Assembly: GCA_041609995.1 (NCBI GenBank)
Contig: JBFIPU010000005.1
Location: forward strand, 1-64,000
Source of the DNA: JABDOU01 sp041609995
GTDB taxonomy: Bacteria > Actinomycetota > Acidimicrobiia > Spongiisociales > SHLN01
DNA: 64,000 bases
Direction of reading: 5' to 3'
The position numbers were made by a program, and so were the translations under genes. The notes under the pieces were generated by a model. The model ran no database searches. It was not told the DNA's origin and saw nothing but the letters and a program-made list of their open reading frames with translations. Shown here one piece after another: positions 1 to 8,190 of the stretch; the first letter of the stretch is position 1, and each line of letters begins with the position of its first letter.

Positions 1-20
1 ACTGGTTCCGCAACTTAAAG

Positions 21-333
21 GGGATAGCTCGCCAGTAGCGCTCTGACCACAGCCGCCGCGTACGCGTCACCGTGAATTCCGTGAGCTTGAAGTGGTTGCG
101 GAGCCTGCCTCCAGCGTGATGGATAGCGAACAGCGGCGAGCGGTGATTCCGCTCCGAACATCGTTTGGCAGGGTCGTCAAATCAACGGAGATCGCTCGCC
201 AGTTGCTCTCTGACGCCAGCCGTCGCGTACGCGTCACGGTTCATTCCGGTGTCGTGATTTGGTTGCGGAACCCCCGCGTATCTGAGAGCCGTTTGGGGCT
301 TACATCGGCGAGCGGCTCGCCGGTTCCGCAACA
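21..333. repeat. Imperfect direct and inverted repeats upstream of groES
   Basis: Two imperfect direct repeats of about 90 nt lie at about 21-110 and 188-277, offset 167 nt. Both contain the cores GCTCGCCAGT and CGCGTACGCGTCAC. Each ends in GGTTGCGGA (93-101 and 262-270), and the inverse GGTTCCGCAAC occurs at 4-14 and 323-333, so each copy could fold into a long dyad. No gene is supported in 1-346: the short frames crossing it have no ribosome site and follow the repeats. The array may continue left of the window. Function unknown. Confidence 0.6.
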
Positions 334-346
334 CCAACAAATCGAG

Positions 347-376
347 TTAGCACTCTCGTATTGAGAGTGCTATATT
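347..376 (+). promoter_or_regulatory. CIRCE operator (HrcA site) with overlapping groES promoter
   Basis: TTAGCACTC (347-355), a 9-nt spacer and GAGTGCTAT (365-373) match the CIRCE consensus TTAGCACTC-N9-GAGTGCTAA except for the last base. A plausible promoter overlaps it: TTAGCA at 347-352 and TATATT at 371-376, 18 nt apart. HrcA is known to repress groE by binding CIRCE, so heat-shock control by an HrcA encoded elsewhere is expected. The groES leader from here to the start codon is about 120 nt. Confidence 0.9.
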
Positions 377-496
377 TCTGGCGCTCGACGATCGAGACTG
401 CTAACGGTGGACGCCATGGTTGGCAGCCCCGACCGTCGAGCGACATCGTAAGAGGTCGTTGTGGCCTGAGTTCCAGTAGCGAGGAGGGGAAACCCC

Positions 497-784
497 ATGA
501 AGCTGAAGCCGTTGGGCGACCGGATCGTGGTCGAGCCCAAGGAAGACGACGTGTCGACGACCGCCAGTGGCCTCGTCATTCCGGACACCGCAAAGGAGAA
601 GCCGCAGATGGGCGACGTCATTGCCGTGGGCCCGGGCGAATTCCAGGACGGGGAACGACTTCCCATGGACGTGAAAGTGGGCGACATCGTCGTCTATTCC
701 AAATATGGCGGAACGGAGATCAAGGTCGAGGGGACCGATTACCTCATCCTCAGCCTCCGTGACGTGCTCGCCATCGCTGAATAG
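497..784 (+). CDS. groES: Co-chaperonin GroES
   Basis: Ten-kDa co-chaperonin that caps the GroEL ring in the cytoplasm during ATP-driven folding. The 95-aa product has the family's usual length and opens with MKLKPLGDRIVVEP. It contains a mobile-loop segment around residues 18-32 (TASGLVIPDTAKEKP) and the beta-barrel motif GDIVVYSKYGGTEIK near residue 62. The ATG is preceded by GAGGAGGGG at 481-489, a strong ribosome site. It heads a two-gene operon with groEL, which begins 8 nt after its stop, and lies downstream of the CIRCE operator. No competing identity. Confidence 0.97.
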   Translation: MKLKPLGDRIVVEPKEDDVSTTASGLVIPDTAKEKPQMGDVIAVGPGEFQDGERLPMDVKVGDIVVYSKYGGTEIKVEGTDYLILSLRDVLAIAE

Positions 785-792
785 GAGTATTT

Positions 793-2424
793 ATGGCAGC
801 CAAAGAAATGAAGTTCGACGAAGAAGCACGGCGGGCCCTGCAGTCGGGCGTAGATCGTCTGGCAGACACCGTCAAGGTAACGCTCGGCCCCAAGGGTCGC
901 AACGTGCTTCTGGAGAAGAAGTGGGGCGCTCCCACGATCACCAACGACGGTGTCACCATCGCCAAGGAGATCGAGCTCGATGACCCGTGGCTGAACATGG
1001 GTGCCCAGCTGGCCAAAGAGGTCGCCAACAAGACCAACGACGTCGCCGGTGACGGGACGACCACGGCCACGGTCCTGGCTCAGTCGATGGTCCACGAGGG
1101 TCTGCGCAACGTGGCAGCCGGCGCCAACCCGATGGAGCTCAAGCGAGGCATCGAGCAGGCGGTCGAGGCGGCCGTGGGCTACTTCATGTCCGCCGCCGAG
1201 CCGATTGCCCCCGAGGACAAAGAGAAGATCGCCTACGTGGCGGCCAACTCGGCGGCCGACGATGTGATCGGTGAGAAGATCGCCGAGGCGATGTCGAAGG
1301 TCGGCAACGAAGGCGTGATCACGGTGGAGGACAGCCAGACGTTCGGCGTTGAGCTCGAGCTCACCGAGGGCATGCAGTTCGACAAGGGCTACATCTCGCC
1401 GTACTTCATCACGGATCCAGATCGCCAGGAGGCCGTGCTCGAGGACCCCTACATCCTCATCGTCAATTCGAAGGTGTCGGCCGTCCATGACCTGCTTCCC
1501 ATCCTGGAGAAGGTCATGCAAGGCGGCAAACAGCTCGTCATGATTGCCGAGGACGTGGAGGGCGAAGCCCTCGCCACCATGGTCGTCAACAAGATTCGCG
1601 GCACGTTCTCCTCCGTGGCCGTCAAGGCCCCGGGCTTCGGCGAGCGTCGCAAGGCGATGCTCCAGGACATCGCGATCCTGACCGGCGCCACCGTCATCAG
1701 CGAAGAAGTGGGTCTCAAGCTCGATGCAGCCACGCTCGACCTGCTCGGTCACGCCCGCCGCGTCGTCATCACCAAGGACGACACCACGATCGTGGAGGGG
1801 GCTGGCAAGAAGTCGGATGTCGACGCCCGCATCGCCCAGATCCGGCGCGAGATCGACAACTCCGACTCCGACTGGGATCGGGAGAAGCTGTCCGAGCGTC
1901 TCGCCAAACTGTCTGGTGGTGTAGCCGTCATCAAGGTCGGCGCTGCGACCGAGGTCGAGCTCAAAGAGCGCAAGCATCGGATCGAGGACGCCATCCAGGC
2001 CACCAAGGCGGCCGTCGACGAGGGAATTCGTCCCGGCGGCGGTGTGTCGATGTTGCGGGCGGCTGATGCCGTTGAGAAGCTGCGCGGCGGCACGAATGAC
2101 GAGAAGTCAGGACGGAGAATCGTTCTATCTTCTCTCGAAGCGCCTCTGCGCCAGATTGCCGTCAACGCCGGCTTCGAGGGGGGTGTGATCGCCGCCCAGG
2201 TCCGTGAGCTGACCGGTAATCAGGGATTCAACGCCCAGTCCGGCGAGTTCGAGGACCTCATGAAAGCCGGAATCATCGACCCGGCCAAAGTGACGAGGTC
2301 GACGCTGCAGAATGCGGCCTCCATCGCCGCCCTCCTCATCACCACCGAGGCCATTGTTGCCGAGGAGAAGGAAGAGGCGCCGCCCATGCCGGCGGGCGGT
2401 GGCGACATGCACGGCATGATGTAA
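793..2424 (+). CDS. groEL: Chaperonin GroEL
   Basis: Sixty-kDa chaperonin that folds client proteins inside a double ring with GroES, using ATP. The 543-aa product has the usual length and all three domains. The ATP-binding motif GDGTTTATVLA lies at about residue 86, and the apical and C-terminal equatorial domains are intact. The C-terminus is a short Gly/Met tail (GGGDMHGMM) rather than a long GGM repeat. AGGAG at 783-787 precedes the ATG, so expression is coupled to groES. A terminator follows the stop. High-GC actinobacteria often carry a second groEL; whether this genome does cannot be seen here. Confidence 0.97.
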   Translation: MAAKEMKFDEEARRALQSGVDRLADTVKVTLGPKGRNVLLEKKWGAPTITNDGVTIAKEIELDDPWLNMGAQLAKEVANKTNDVAGDGTTTATVLAQSMVHEGLRNVAAGANPMELKRGIEQAVEAAVGYFMSAAEPIAPEDKEKIAYVAANSAADDVIGEKIAEAMSKVGNEGVITVEDSQTFGVELELTEGMQFDKGYISPYFITDPDRQEAVLEDPYILIVNSKVSAVHDLLPILEKVMQGGKQLVMIAEDVEGEALATMVVNKIRGTFSSVAVKAPGFGERRKAMLQDIAILTGATVISEEVGLKLDAATLDLLGHARRVVITKDDTTIVEGAGKKSDVDARIAQIRREIDNSDSDWDREKLSERLAKLSGGVAVIKVGAATEVELKERKHRIEDAIQATKAAVDEGIRPGGGVSMLRAADAVEKLRGGTNDEKSGRRIVLSSLEAPLRQIAVNAGFEGGVIAAQVRELTGNQGFNAQSGEFEDLMKAGIIDPAKVTRSTLQNAASIAALLITTEAIVAEEKEEAPPMPAGGGDMHGMM

Positions 2425-2445
2425 CCAAACCGAGCGTTGGTAGAA

Positions 2446-2473
2446 GAGGCCGCCCGTGAGGGCGGCCTCTTTG
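2446..2473 (+). terminator. Rho-independent terminator after groESL
   Basis: A perfect 10-bp stem, GAGGCCGCCC (2446-2455) and GGGCGGCCTC (2460-2469), encloses a GTGA loop and is followed by TTTG. It lies 22 nt after the groEL stop and ends the groE transcript. Confidence 0.9.
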
Positions 2474-2525
2474 TTGTCGGCTCCCTCGTCGGTCGGCGGG
2501 TCGAGCGGGCGCGTTCGGCCGAACC

Positions 2526-3932
2526 TCAGAGCGCAGCCGCCGCGAGCGACTCGAATTCCTCTTCCAGGAGGTCCATCAGATCCCACAGGTCTGGGACGAG
2601 TCGACGGCAAGCCACCAGGCCGAAGTCCATGGAGCCCAGGTAGCTCTGAAGCGTGATATTGAGGCCGATCCCATCGACGATGGCAGAAACCGGGTACAGA
2701 TTCTTGAGTTGGGCTCCGGCGTAATAGAGGGGAATGGCCGGTCCCGGTATGTTCGAGATCACGAGATTGACAGGGGTGCGAAACCGGTCTGCCCATCGCA
2801 GTCGTGCTACGGCCCGCGCGGCTCGGGCGCTCAGCCCGGGGGCCGCGAACTGGCTGTAGTCAGCCAGCAGGTCGGCGGGAATCGCGTCTCGCTCCTTGGC
2901 GACCTGCATGGCTGCGCTGCTCGAGTCGAGCCGGTCGAGCGGATTGTCGACATCCGTCGGCAGCAGAGCCACCATGGACGTGACCCGGTTGCCCATCGTC
3001 CCCTGGTCTTCGTTCGTCCTCACCGAAATCGGCACCATCGCCTGCAGCGGGCGATCGGGCAGAGCGTCTCGTTCGATCAGGTAGGTCCGGAGCGCCCCGG
3101 CGCAGGCCGCCATGACAACGTCGTTGACCGTTGTGCCTCTGGCGTTCTTGATCGCCTTCACCAGGTCGAGCGGGACCGACCTGAAGGCAACCCGGCGGTG
3201 CGGCGTGATCGGGGCGTTGAACGGAGTCGGAGGCGCCTGGATCTTGGGGCGGGCCAGCGCTTGGTCGCCCGGTGCCATTCTCGAGATCGCCATGCCGACC
3301 TGGCGCCCGATGGCGGGCATCGCCTGAACGGTGTGCTGCAGGGTGCGCCATGCGTGGGCCGGACGGGTCGCCACCCCGAATGCCCCTCTTGCCAACATCT
3401 CGAGCTGGGAGGGATGCCGAGTCGCCCAGCCGGCCGGTTCGGGGACGTCGACGGGTGGAGGGGGATCGGGAGTCGTGTCGAGCAGGGTCGTGAGGATCTC
3501 GGCGCCCGATACACCGTCGATGGCGGCGTGATGCATCTTGGTGAACACGCCGACGTCTCCATTGCGAACGTTCTCGATGAAGTAGACCTCCCACAGCGGT
3601 CGGCTCCGGTCGAGCGGGCGTGCATGGATGCGAGCGACCTGCTCCGCCAGCTGTTCATCGTCTCCCGGCGCGGGCAAGGCGATGCGCCGCAGGTGGAATT
3701 CGAGATCGAAATCAGGATCCTCGATCCAGTAGGGCTGGTCGATGCCAAAGGGGACTTCAACGAGTTTCCAGCGAAATGGAGGCAGGAGGTGCAGCCGGGA
3801 CTCGATATGTGCCCGCGTGGCCTCGAAGTCGAAAGCTCCGCCGTCGAGAATTGCGATCGATGACACATGCATCGGCGTGGACGATGTCTCCAGGTTGAGG
3901 AATGACGTGTCCAGTCCGCTCAGCTGCCGCAT
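2526..3932 (-). CDS. WS/DGAT-type acyltransferase
   Basis: Member of the wax-ester synthase/diacylglycerol acyltransferase family, which esterifies acyl-CoA to long-chain alcohols or diacylglycerol and makes storage lipids in actinobacteria. The 468-aa product has the usual length. The catalytic motif HHAAIDG appears about residue 134 and the C-terminal half carries NLVISNIPGP, a family hallmark. The ATG at 3932 (MRQLSGLDTSFLNLET) is the family's conserved N-terminus; the frame stays open upstream but only over the neighbouring hydrolase gene. It begins 7 nt after that hydrolase stop, so the two are probably co-transcribed and act on lipids together. Substrate cannot be fixed from sequence. 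Confidence 0.9.
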   Translation of the reverse strand: MRQLSGLDTSFLNLETSSTPMHVSSIAILDGGAFDFEATRAHIESRLHLLPPFRWKLVEVPFGIDQPYWIEDPDFDLEFHLRRIALPAPGDDEQLAEQVARIHARPLDRSRPLWEVYFIENVRNGDVGVFTKMHHAAIDGVSGAEILTTLLDTTPDPPPPVDVPEPAGWATRHPSQLEMLARGAFGVATRPAHAWRTLQHTVQAMPAIGRQVGMAISRMAPGDQALARPKIQAPPTPFNAPITPHRRVAFRSVPLDLVKAIKNARGTTVNDVVMAACAGALRTYLIERDALPDRPLQAMVPISVRTNEDQGTMGNRVTSMVALLPTDVDNPLDRLDSSSAAMQVAKERDAIPADLLADYSQFAAPGLSARAARAVARLRWADRFRTPVNLVISNIPGPAIPLYYAGAQLKNLYPVSAIVDGIGLNITLQSYLGSMDFGLVACRRLVPDLWDLMDLLEEEFESLAAAAL

Positions 3933-3939
3933 GTAGTCA

Positions 3940-4860
3940 TCAGTTCCGTGGCGTGCCGGCGGGTAGTTGTGACATCCAGCTGTTGACGAGGCGGATGAAC
4001 AGTTCGGGAACCTCCAGCTGAGGGACGTGCCCGACATCGTGCAGCACTTCGTAGCGCCAGTCGGGTCGAAGATCCGCCACCCGCCGGGCATTGACCTCCG
4101 GCACGAGGCGGTCCTCGGCTCCCTGCACGATCAAACCCGGGGCGTCAATCGCGGCGATGTGGGCGTCAAAAGATCGGCGCCTGAGCAGGGTCAGCATGAG
4201 CGAGCGTGAGGCATCCAGAAACGACTCGTGGGCCCAGGGCATTGCCATTCGTTCCCGGCGGAGTTCGGTGGCCGCCTCGATCGCTCTGGTGGGCACACGG
4301 TCAGCGTCGACACAGCACAGGTCGAGCGTCTCACGGATGATCCCTTCGGGGCCGAGCTGCTCGATGCGGCGCTTGAGATAGCCGGCTCCGAACCCGGGCA
4401 CGGCGTGGGCGGCGAACTGCTTGGCAACGGTCGGGTCGAATGGAGCCAACAGCGCACGGGGGACGGCCGGCCCGACGAGGACGATTCCCGCCACCGTCTC
4501 GGGTTCGGTGCCGGCCTGCAGGATGCTGAGTGTGCCACCCATCGAGTTCCCAATGAGAATCGCCGGCTCTCCCACGACTTCTGCCAGGAAGTCCGACAGG
4601 AGCTGCCGGTTGGCCGCCACGGTGGAGCCACGATCAGAAGGTGGCGTACGCCCGAAACCCGACATGTCCGGGGCATACACACGGCCATGCTCCGCCAGGC
4701 CAGGTCCGACCGCCATCCAGTTGATGTGAGAGCCCCCCAGGCCGTGCACGCACACCACCGGACGTCCGACGCCAGATCCGCCGAAGTCGGCATAATGGAC
4801 CGGCCCGTCGAGCGACACCCAGCGAGAAACGAAATCGACTTCCTCCTGCACGAGAACCAC
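3940..4860 (-). CDS. Alpha/beta-hydrolase
   Basis: Serine hydrolase of the alpha/beta fold, 306 aa. The oxyanion region VCVHGLGGS lies near residue 37, the nucleophile elbow GNSMGG near residue 104, the acid in GAEDRLVP and the histidine in GHVPQLE near the C-terminus, so the triad is complete. It sits directly upstream of the WS/DGAT gene, which suggests an esterase or lipase role, but the substrate is unknown. The frame begins at GTG 4860. A TAGAGT box at 4864-4859 lies 7 nt before a second in-frame GTG at 4851, so a leaderless start three codons later is possible. Confidence 0.85.
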   Translation of the reverse strand: MVLVQEEVDFVSRWVSLDGPVHYADFGGSGVGRPVVCVHGLGGSHINWMAVGPGLAEHGRVYAPDMSGFGRTPPSDRGSTVAANRQLLSDFLAEVVGEPAILIGNSMGGTLSILQAGTEPETVAGIVLVGPAVPRALLAPFDPTVAKQFAAHAVPGFGAGYLKRRIEQLGPEGIIRETLDLCCVDADRVPTRAIEAATELRRERMAMPWAHESFLDASRSLMLTLLRRRSFDAHIAAIDAPGLIVQGAEDRLVPEVNARRVADLRPDWRYEVLHDVGHVPQLEVPELFIRLVNSWMSQLPAGTPRN

Positions 4861-4997
4861 TCTAGGTCACCGCAAATAGCCGGTTTCATGACGAGTTTTC
4901 AACTACGCTGGCGCGTCGTGATGCGCCGCTCTCCAACCCCGAATCCATCGGCATCGAGAAACCGCGGCCGGCTAGGGCTCCCGGTGAGCCGGAGAAC

Positions 4998-5762
4998 GTG
5001 AAACGGCCGCCGCGGTGGCGTGCGCTCGCCGAGCCCGTCCGGGCCGGCGGTGAACTGGCGACCTCGGTCTCGCTGTTGACGATTCTGCCGCTGCTGCCGA
5101 AAGGCGACGGTCATCCGGTCCTCGTCCTCCCTGGATTCATGGCCGGCGATCGCTCCACGTGGGTTCTCCGATCGGCTCTTGCCGGTCGGGGGTATGAGGT
5201 GTACCCATGGGAACTCGGTCGCAATCTGGGACCGACGCCCCAGATCACCAACGGGATCCCTGCTCGTCTTCAGATGATCTATGAACGCCACGGGGAGCCG
5301 GTGAGCATCGTGGGTCAGAGCCTGGGCGGGATCTATGCCCGGGTGCAGGCGCGGAGGTCGCCTCACATGGTTCGGCAACTCGTGACTCTCGGAACGCCTG
5401 TACGTCTGGGAACCAGGGCCGTCAGCAACGCCCAGCCCCTCTACAGCTGGCTGAGCGCGCGGCATGTCCCGGAGACGCCCAATCTGGATGACGGTGTTCC
5501 GTTGGAGGTGCCGGTGACCGCCATGCACACCGTCTCGGACGGGATCGTCAGCTGGGAGGCGTGCATGGTGCGCCCGGGACCGAACACCGAGAACATTCGC
5601 GTAGCCGGCAGCCACACCGGCATGAGCTTCAATCCGGCGGCCGTGTACGTGGTGGCGGACCGGCTGGCCCAACCCCGGGGCTCGTGGTCTCCGTTCGAGG
5701 TGCCGAGGCTCGCCAGTGGGCTCTTGTCGGCTCTGGACGTCGCATCCATAGCGAACCTCTGA
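4998..5762 (+). CDS. Alpha/beta-hydrolase, lipase-like
   Basis: A 254-aa alpha/beta-fold hydrolase with no close relation to the preceding one. It has LVLPGFMAGD (strand beta-3 and oxyanion loop, about residue 42), the nucleophile elbow GQSLGG (about 103), the acid in SDGIV and the histidine in GSHTGM. This arrangement resembles triacylglycerol-lipase/PGAP1-like cytoplasmic hydrolases. No signal peptide is visible. GGAG at 4991-4994 is close to the GTG start. It converges on the GNAT gene 10 nt downstream. Substrate unknown; lipid or acyl ester is an inference from the neighbourhood. Confidence 0.8.
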   Translation: MKRPPRWRALAEPVRAGGELATSVSLLTILPLLPKGDGHPVLVLPGFMAGDRSTWVLRSALAGRGYEVYPWELGRNLGPTPQITNGIPARLQMIYERHGEPVSIVGQSLGGIYARVQARRSPHMVRQLVTLGTPVRLGTRAVSNAQPLYSWLSARHVPETPNLDDGVPLEVPVTAMHTVSDGIVSWEACMVRPGPNTENIRVAGSHTGMSFNPAAVYVVADRLAQPRGSWSPFEVPRLASGLLSALDVASIANL

Positions 5763-5772
5763 TGAACGGGCG

Positions 5773-6378
5773 TCAGGCCTCGAGGAATCCGGCTTCGACA
5801 TAGGAGTTGCGGCGGGCGCGATACTCATGGTCCAGTAGGCCCCAGATGCTGTGGTCGAGCCATCGCCCGGCAACCTCGAGTTCCTCACGAAGGAGCCCCT
5901 CGCGCTGAAAGCCGAGCTTCTCGGCCACCCGTTCGGAGCCGATGTTGCCCGCCGCGATGCGCACCGTCACCCGGTGGAACGCCAGTTCGTTGAAGGCGAC
6001 ATCGAGCATGTGGGCGGCGGCCTCCGTAGCGATTCCTTTGCCTGCCTCATCGGAGCGGACCCAGTAGCCGATCTCGCCCACCCGCGACTGGCGGGAGGTG
6101 TACCACACGGACACATTTCCCAGGTGCCGCTCCTGTTGCTCCCGATAGCGGATACTGAAGTCGTAGGCGCGGCCCTCGGCCCAGGCGGCGAGTGAGTCGC
6201 GTAGAAAAAGGAGGGCATCTCGCCGGCCGTACGTAGGCCGCGCCCACGGCATCCACGTGGACAGCTCGTCGAGAGACGGCAGCACGGCCTCCAGCATCGA
6301 CTCCAGGTCCCGTCGGCGGAACGGTCGCAGTGTCAATCGCGGCGTATATCGCGTCCGGTTTGAGAGCTGCCGGGCCAT
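5773..6378 (-). CDS. GNAT N-acetyltransferase, RimJ/RimL type
   Basis: A 201-aa acetyl-CoA-dependent N-acetyltransferase of the RimJ/RimL class, which acetylates protein N-termini or small amines. It begins with TPRLTLRPFRRRD, typical of the class. The acetyl-CoA loop is in EIGYWVRSDEAGKGIATEAA, with NIGSERVAEKLGF near the C-terminus. There is no ribosome site. A TAGGCT box (complement of 6390-6385) ends 6 nt before the ATG, which suggests a leaderless transcript that overlaps, back to back, the promoter of the CoA pyrophosphatase gene. Substrate unknown. Confidence 0.87.
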   Translation of the reverse strand: MARQLSNRTRYTPRLTLRPFRRRDLESMLEAVLPSLDELSTWMPWARPTYGRRDALLFLRDSLAAWAEGRAYDFSIRYREQQERHLGNVSVWYTSRQSRVGEIGYWVRSDEAGKGIATEAAAHMLDVAFNELAFHRVTVRIAAGNIGSERVAEKLGFQREGLLREELEVAGRWLDHSIWGLLDHEYRARRNSYVEAGFLEA

Positions 6379-6400
6379 GGGACCAGCCTATCGTCACAGG
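6379..6400. promoter_or_regulatory. Overlapping back-to-back leaderless promoters
   Basis: The 22 nt between two divergent start codons hold TATCGT (6389-6394, plus strand) and TAGGCT (6390-6385, minus strand). Each ends 6 nt before its start codon. They overlap by two bases, so polymerase could open only one direction at a time. No good -35 box was seen for either. Confidence 0.45.
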
Positions 6401-6937
6401 ATGCACTCGTCCCTGTCCAATTTGCGCAGCCTGCCGCCTGAGCCGCCCCGACACATTCATGTTCGGGCGGCAGTGCTCATTCCGCTGTATTGGGACGGAG
6501 ACGACATCCGCCTCGTCCTCATCAAGCGCCCGATGCACATGAAGAGCCACCCGGGTCAGATCGCGTTTCCGGGCGGGAGGGTCGATCCAGAAGACATGAC
6601 CTCAATCGACACCGCGTTGCGCGAGGCCGAGGAGGAAGTCGGAATCGAGCCGGCCGACGTCGAGGTGCTCGGCGTGTTGGAGACCCTCACGGCACGTCGG
6701 GAAGACCAGTGGATCGTGCCGGTGGTCGGTTGGTTGGCGCGCGAGCCCGACTTTCGGCCCAACAGTTGGGAAGTAGAACGGATCCATACACCCAGGCTCA
6801 GCTACTTCATCGATGATGGGCGCTGGTACAAGCGAGACTTCGCCGGTTTCGACGTCTGGTACATCGAGATGGACGAGGGCGAAGTGCTGTGGGGGGCGTC
6901 GGCCAACATGCTGCGGGACATGCTCGAGCGGCTGTGA
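6401..6937 (+). CDS. Nudix hydrolase, CoA pyrophosphatase type
   Basis: A 178-aa Nudix protein that probably cleaves coenzyme A or acyl-CoA to phosphopantetheine and 3',5'-ADP. The CoA-specific signature is visible as VLIKRPMHMKSHPGQIAFPG just before the Nudix box, which reads GGRVDPED...REAEEEVGI and holds the metal-binding glutamates. The frame is open from 6257 with another ATG at 6377. I chose 6401 because TATCGT (6389-6394) lies exactly 6 nt before it and the upstream part overlaps the divergent GNAT gene. Leaderless expression is inferred. Confidence 0.87.
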   Translation: MHSSLSNLRSLPPEPPRHIHVRAAVLIPLYWDGDDIRLVLIKRPMHMKSHPGQIAFPGGRVDPEDMTSIDTALREAEEEVGIEPADVEVLGVLETLTARREDQWIVPVVGWLAREPDFRPNSWEVERIHTPRLSYFIDDGRWYKRDFAGFDVWYIEMDEGEVLWGASANMLRDMLERL

Positions 6938-7021
6938 CGCCCTGATCTCTTGCGACGGACATAAGGGACTTCGGCTCGTCAGGTTGGGTCCAATGGCGTG
7001 AGGTGAACATGGCACACTTCC

Positions 7022-7954
7022 ATGGTGGTTTTTGCCTGGTTTGCTGCGGTACTCGTCGGTTTTCCGGTGGCGGTGCTCGCCAGCCGCCGGGTGGTCCGCC
7101 ACGCCACGGCGCTGGCCGCCGGGAGCCGGATTCCCAAATTCGTCATCGGTGTTTCCCTGCTCGCCATCGGAACCGACCTCCCCGAGATTGCCAACTCGAT
7201 CATTGCTTCTCTGGCCGATCAGGGGGACATCAACGTCGGGGACTCCCTGGGTTCCACTGCCACCCAGGTAACGCTCGTCCTGGGACTCCTGCCCTTCCTC
7301 GGTGGCGCCATCATGATCGAGCGCGGCGGCGGAACCGTCAGGACTGCCTGGCTGACGGTAGGGGCCCTGTTGGTGGGAATCGGGCTGATGTTCGACGGAT
7401 TCATCAGCCGAACGGATGCGGCGATCATGATCTCCATGTGGCTGGGCGGCTCCGTCTACCTGTGGCGCCGGGTTCCCCACGAACGCCAGCTGGAGTTCGA
7501 GTTGGACGGACTGCCCCGGACATACCATGTGATCGGTACGGTGGTGGCGCTTGGGTTGGTGGCCGGAGGGGCAGCGCTGGCGGTGGCAGGCATCATCGGG
7601 CTGGCCGAAGAGTTGGGGATCCCGGGCTTTCTCATCAGCTTTTTCGGTGCTTCGATCGGCACGTCTCTTCCCGAGCTGGTCGTCGATTTGGCGGCCATCC
7701 GTAGGGGAGAGCCGGAGCTGGCCGTCGGCGATGCGGTCGGATCGTCCTTCGTGGATGCCACGCTGTCGATCGGCAGCGGCCCTTTCATCGCCCCAACTGC
7801 CATCACAGCGGGGTTCGCAGTCCAGGGAGCCCTCGTAGCCATGGTGGCGGTGGCGGTGGTCGCCCTCCTGTTCCAGCGGGTCCGCCGCCACGACCGTCGG
7901 ACGGGGGCGATGTTGCTGGTCGTCTATGCCGCGTTCTACGTGTTGCTGCTGTGA
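7022..7954 (+). CDS. Calcium/cation antiporter (CaCA family)
   Basis: A 310-aa inner-membrane exchanger of the CaCA superfamily that couples Ca2+ (or another cation) export to Na+ or H+ entry. Two inverted alpha-repeats are clear: AIGTDLPEIANSI near residue 48 and ASIGTSLPELVVD near residue 210, each with the ion-binding acidic residue in an LPE motif. About ten hydrophobic segments are present and the length is typical of YrbG-like members. ATG 7022 has no good ribosome site and an in-frame GTG follows at once, so the start is uncertain by a codon. Ion specificity cannot be read from sequence. Confidence 0.88.
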   Translation: MVVFAWFAAVLVGFPVAVLASRRVVRHATALAAGSRIPKFVIGVSLLAIGTDLPEIANSIIASLADQGDINVGDSLGSTATQVTLVLGLLPFLGGAIMIERGGGTVRTAWLTVGALLVGIGLMFDGFISRTDAAIMISMWLGGSVYLWRRVPHERQLEFELDGLPRTYHVIGTVVALGLVAGGAALAVAGIIGLAEELGIPGFLISFFGASIGTSLPELVVDLAAIRRGEPELAVGDAVGSSFVDATLSIGSGPFIAPTAITAGFAVQGALVAMVAVAVVALLFQRVRRHDRRTGAMLLVVYAAFYVLLL

Positions 7955-7967
7955 GCGGGTGCCCGGT

Positions 7968-8190
7968 TTCGGTTGTGTACTAATCTGGCGGGACTCGGCG
8001 ATAGCCGAGTGCTCCGGTTGGTAGCGAAGTCCGGTGTGAACCCGGCGCTGTCCCGCAACTGTGATGCCGTTGGTCGACATCGACCCACGGATCAGCCAGG
8101 TCGCCTTCCTTCCGGGGTGAACGAACCCGCTCACGAGGTAGGAGCGCTTCGTCGGCAGCACTCCTGTCGTCGAGCCCCGTCAGGAGAGAG
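7968..8190 (+). promoter_or_regulatory. Cobalamin riboswitch, apparently translational
   Basis: The B12 core GTCCGGTGTGAACCCGG, then CTGTCCCGCAACTGTGATG, lies at about 8029-8066, and a B12-box-like CAGCCAGGTCGCC at 8093-8105. Downstream, CTCCTG (8161-8166) can pair with CAGGAG (8181-8186), hiding the btuF ribosome site before ATG 8191. Alternatively CTCCT can pair with AGGAG at 8140-8144, which would free the ribosome site. There is no terminator, so control looks translational. Outer limits are approximate. Confidence 0.92.

Noticed and set aside
739..1977. A 412-codon open frame on the minus strand opposite groEL
   Set aside because: It is the antisense shadow of groEL in high-GC DNA, has no ribosome site and no recognised domain.
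6602..8161. A 519-codon minus-strand frame
   Set aside because: It crosses the antisense of the Nudix and CaCA genes and the cobalamin riboswitch; the composition is typical of a shadow frame.
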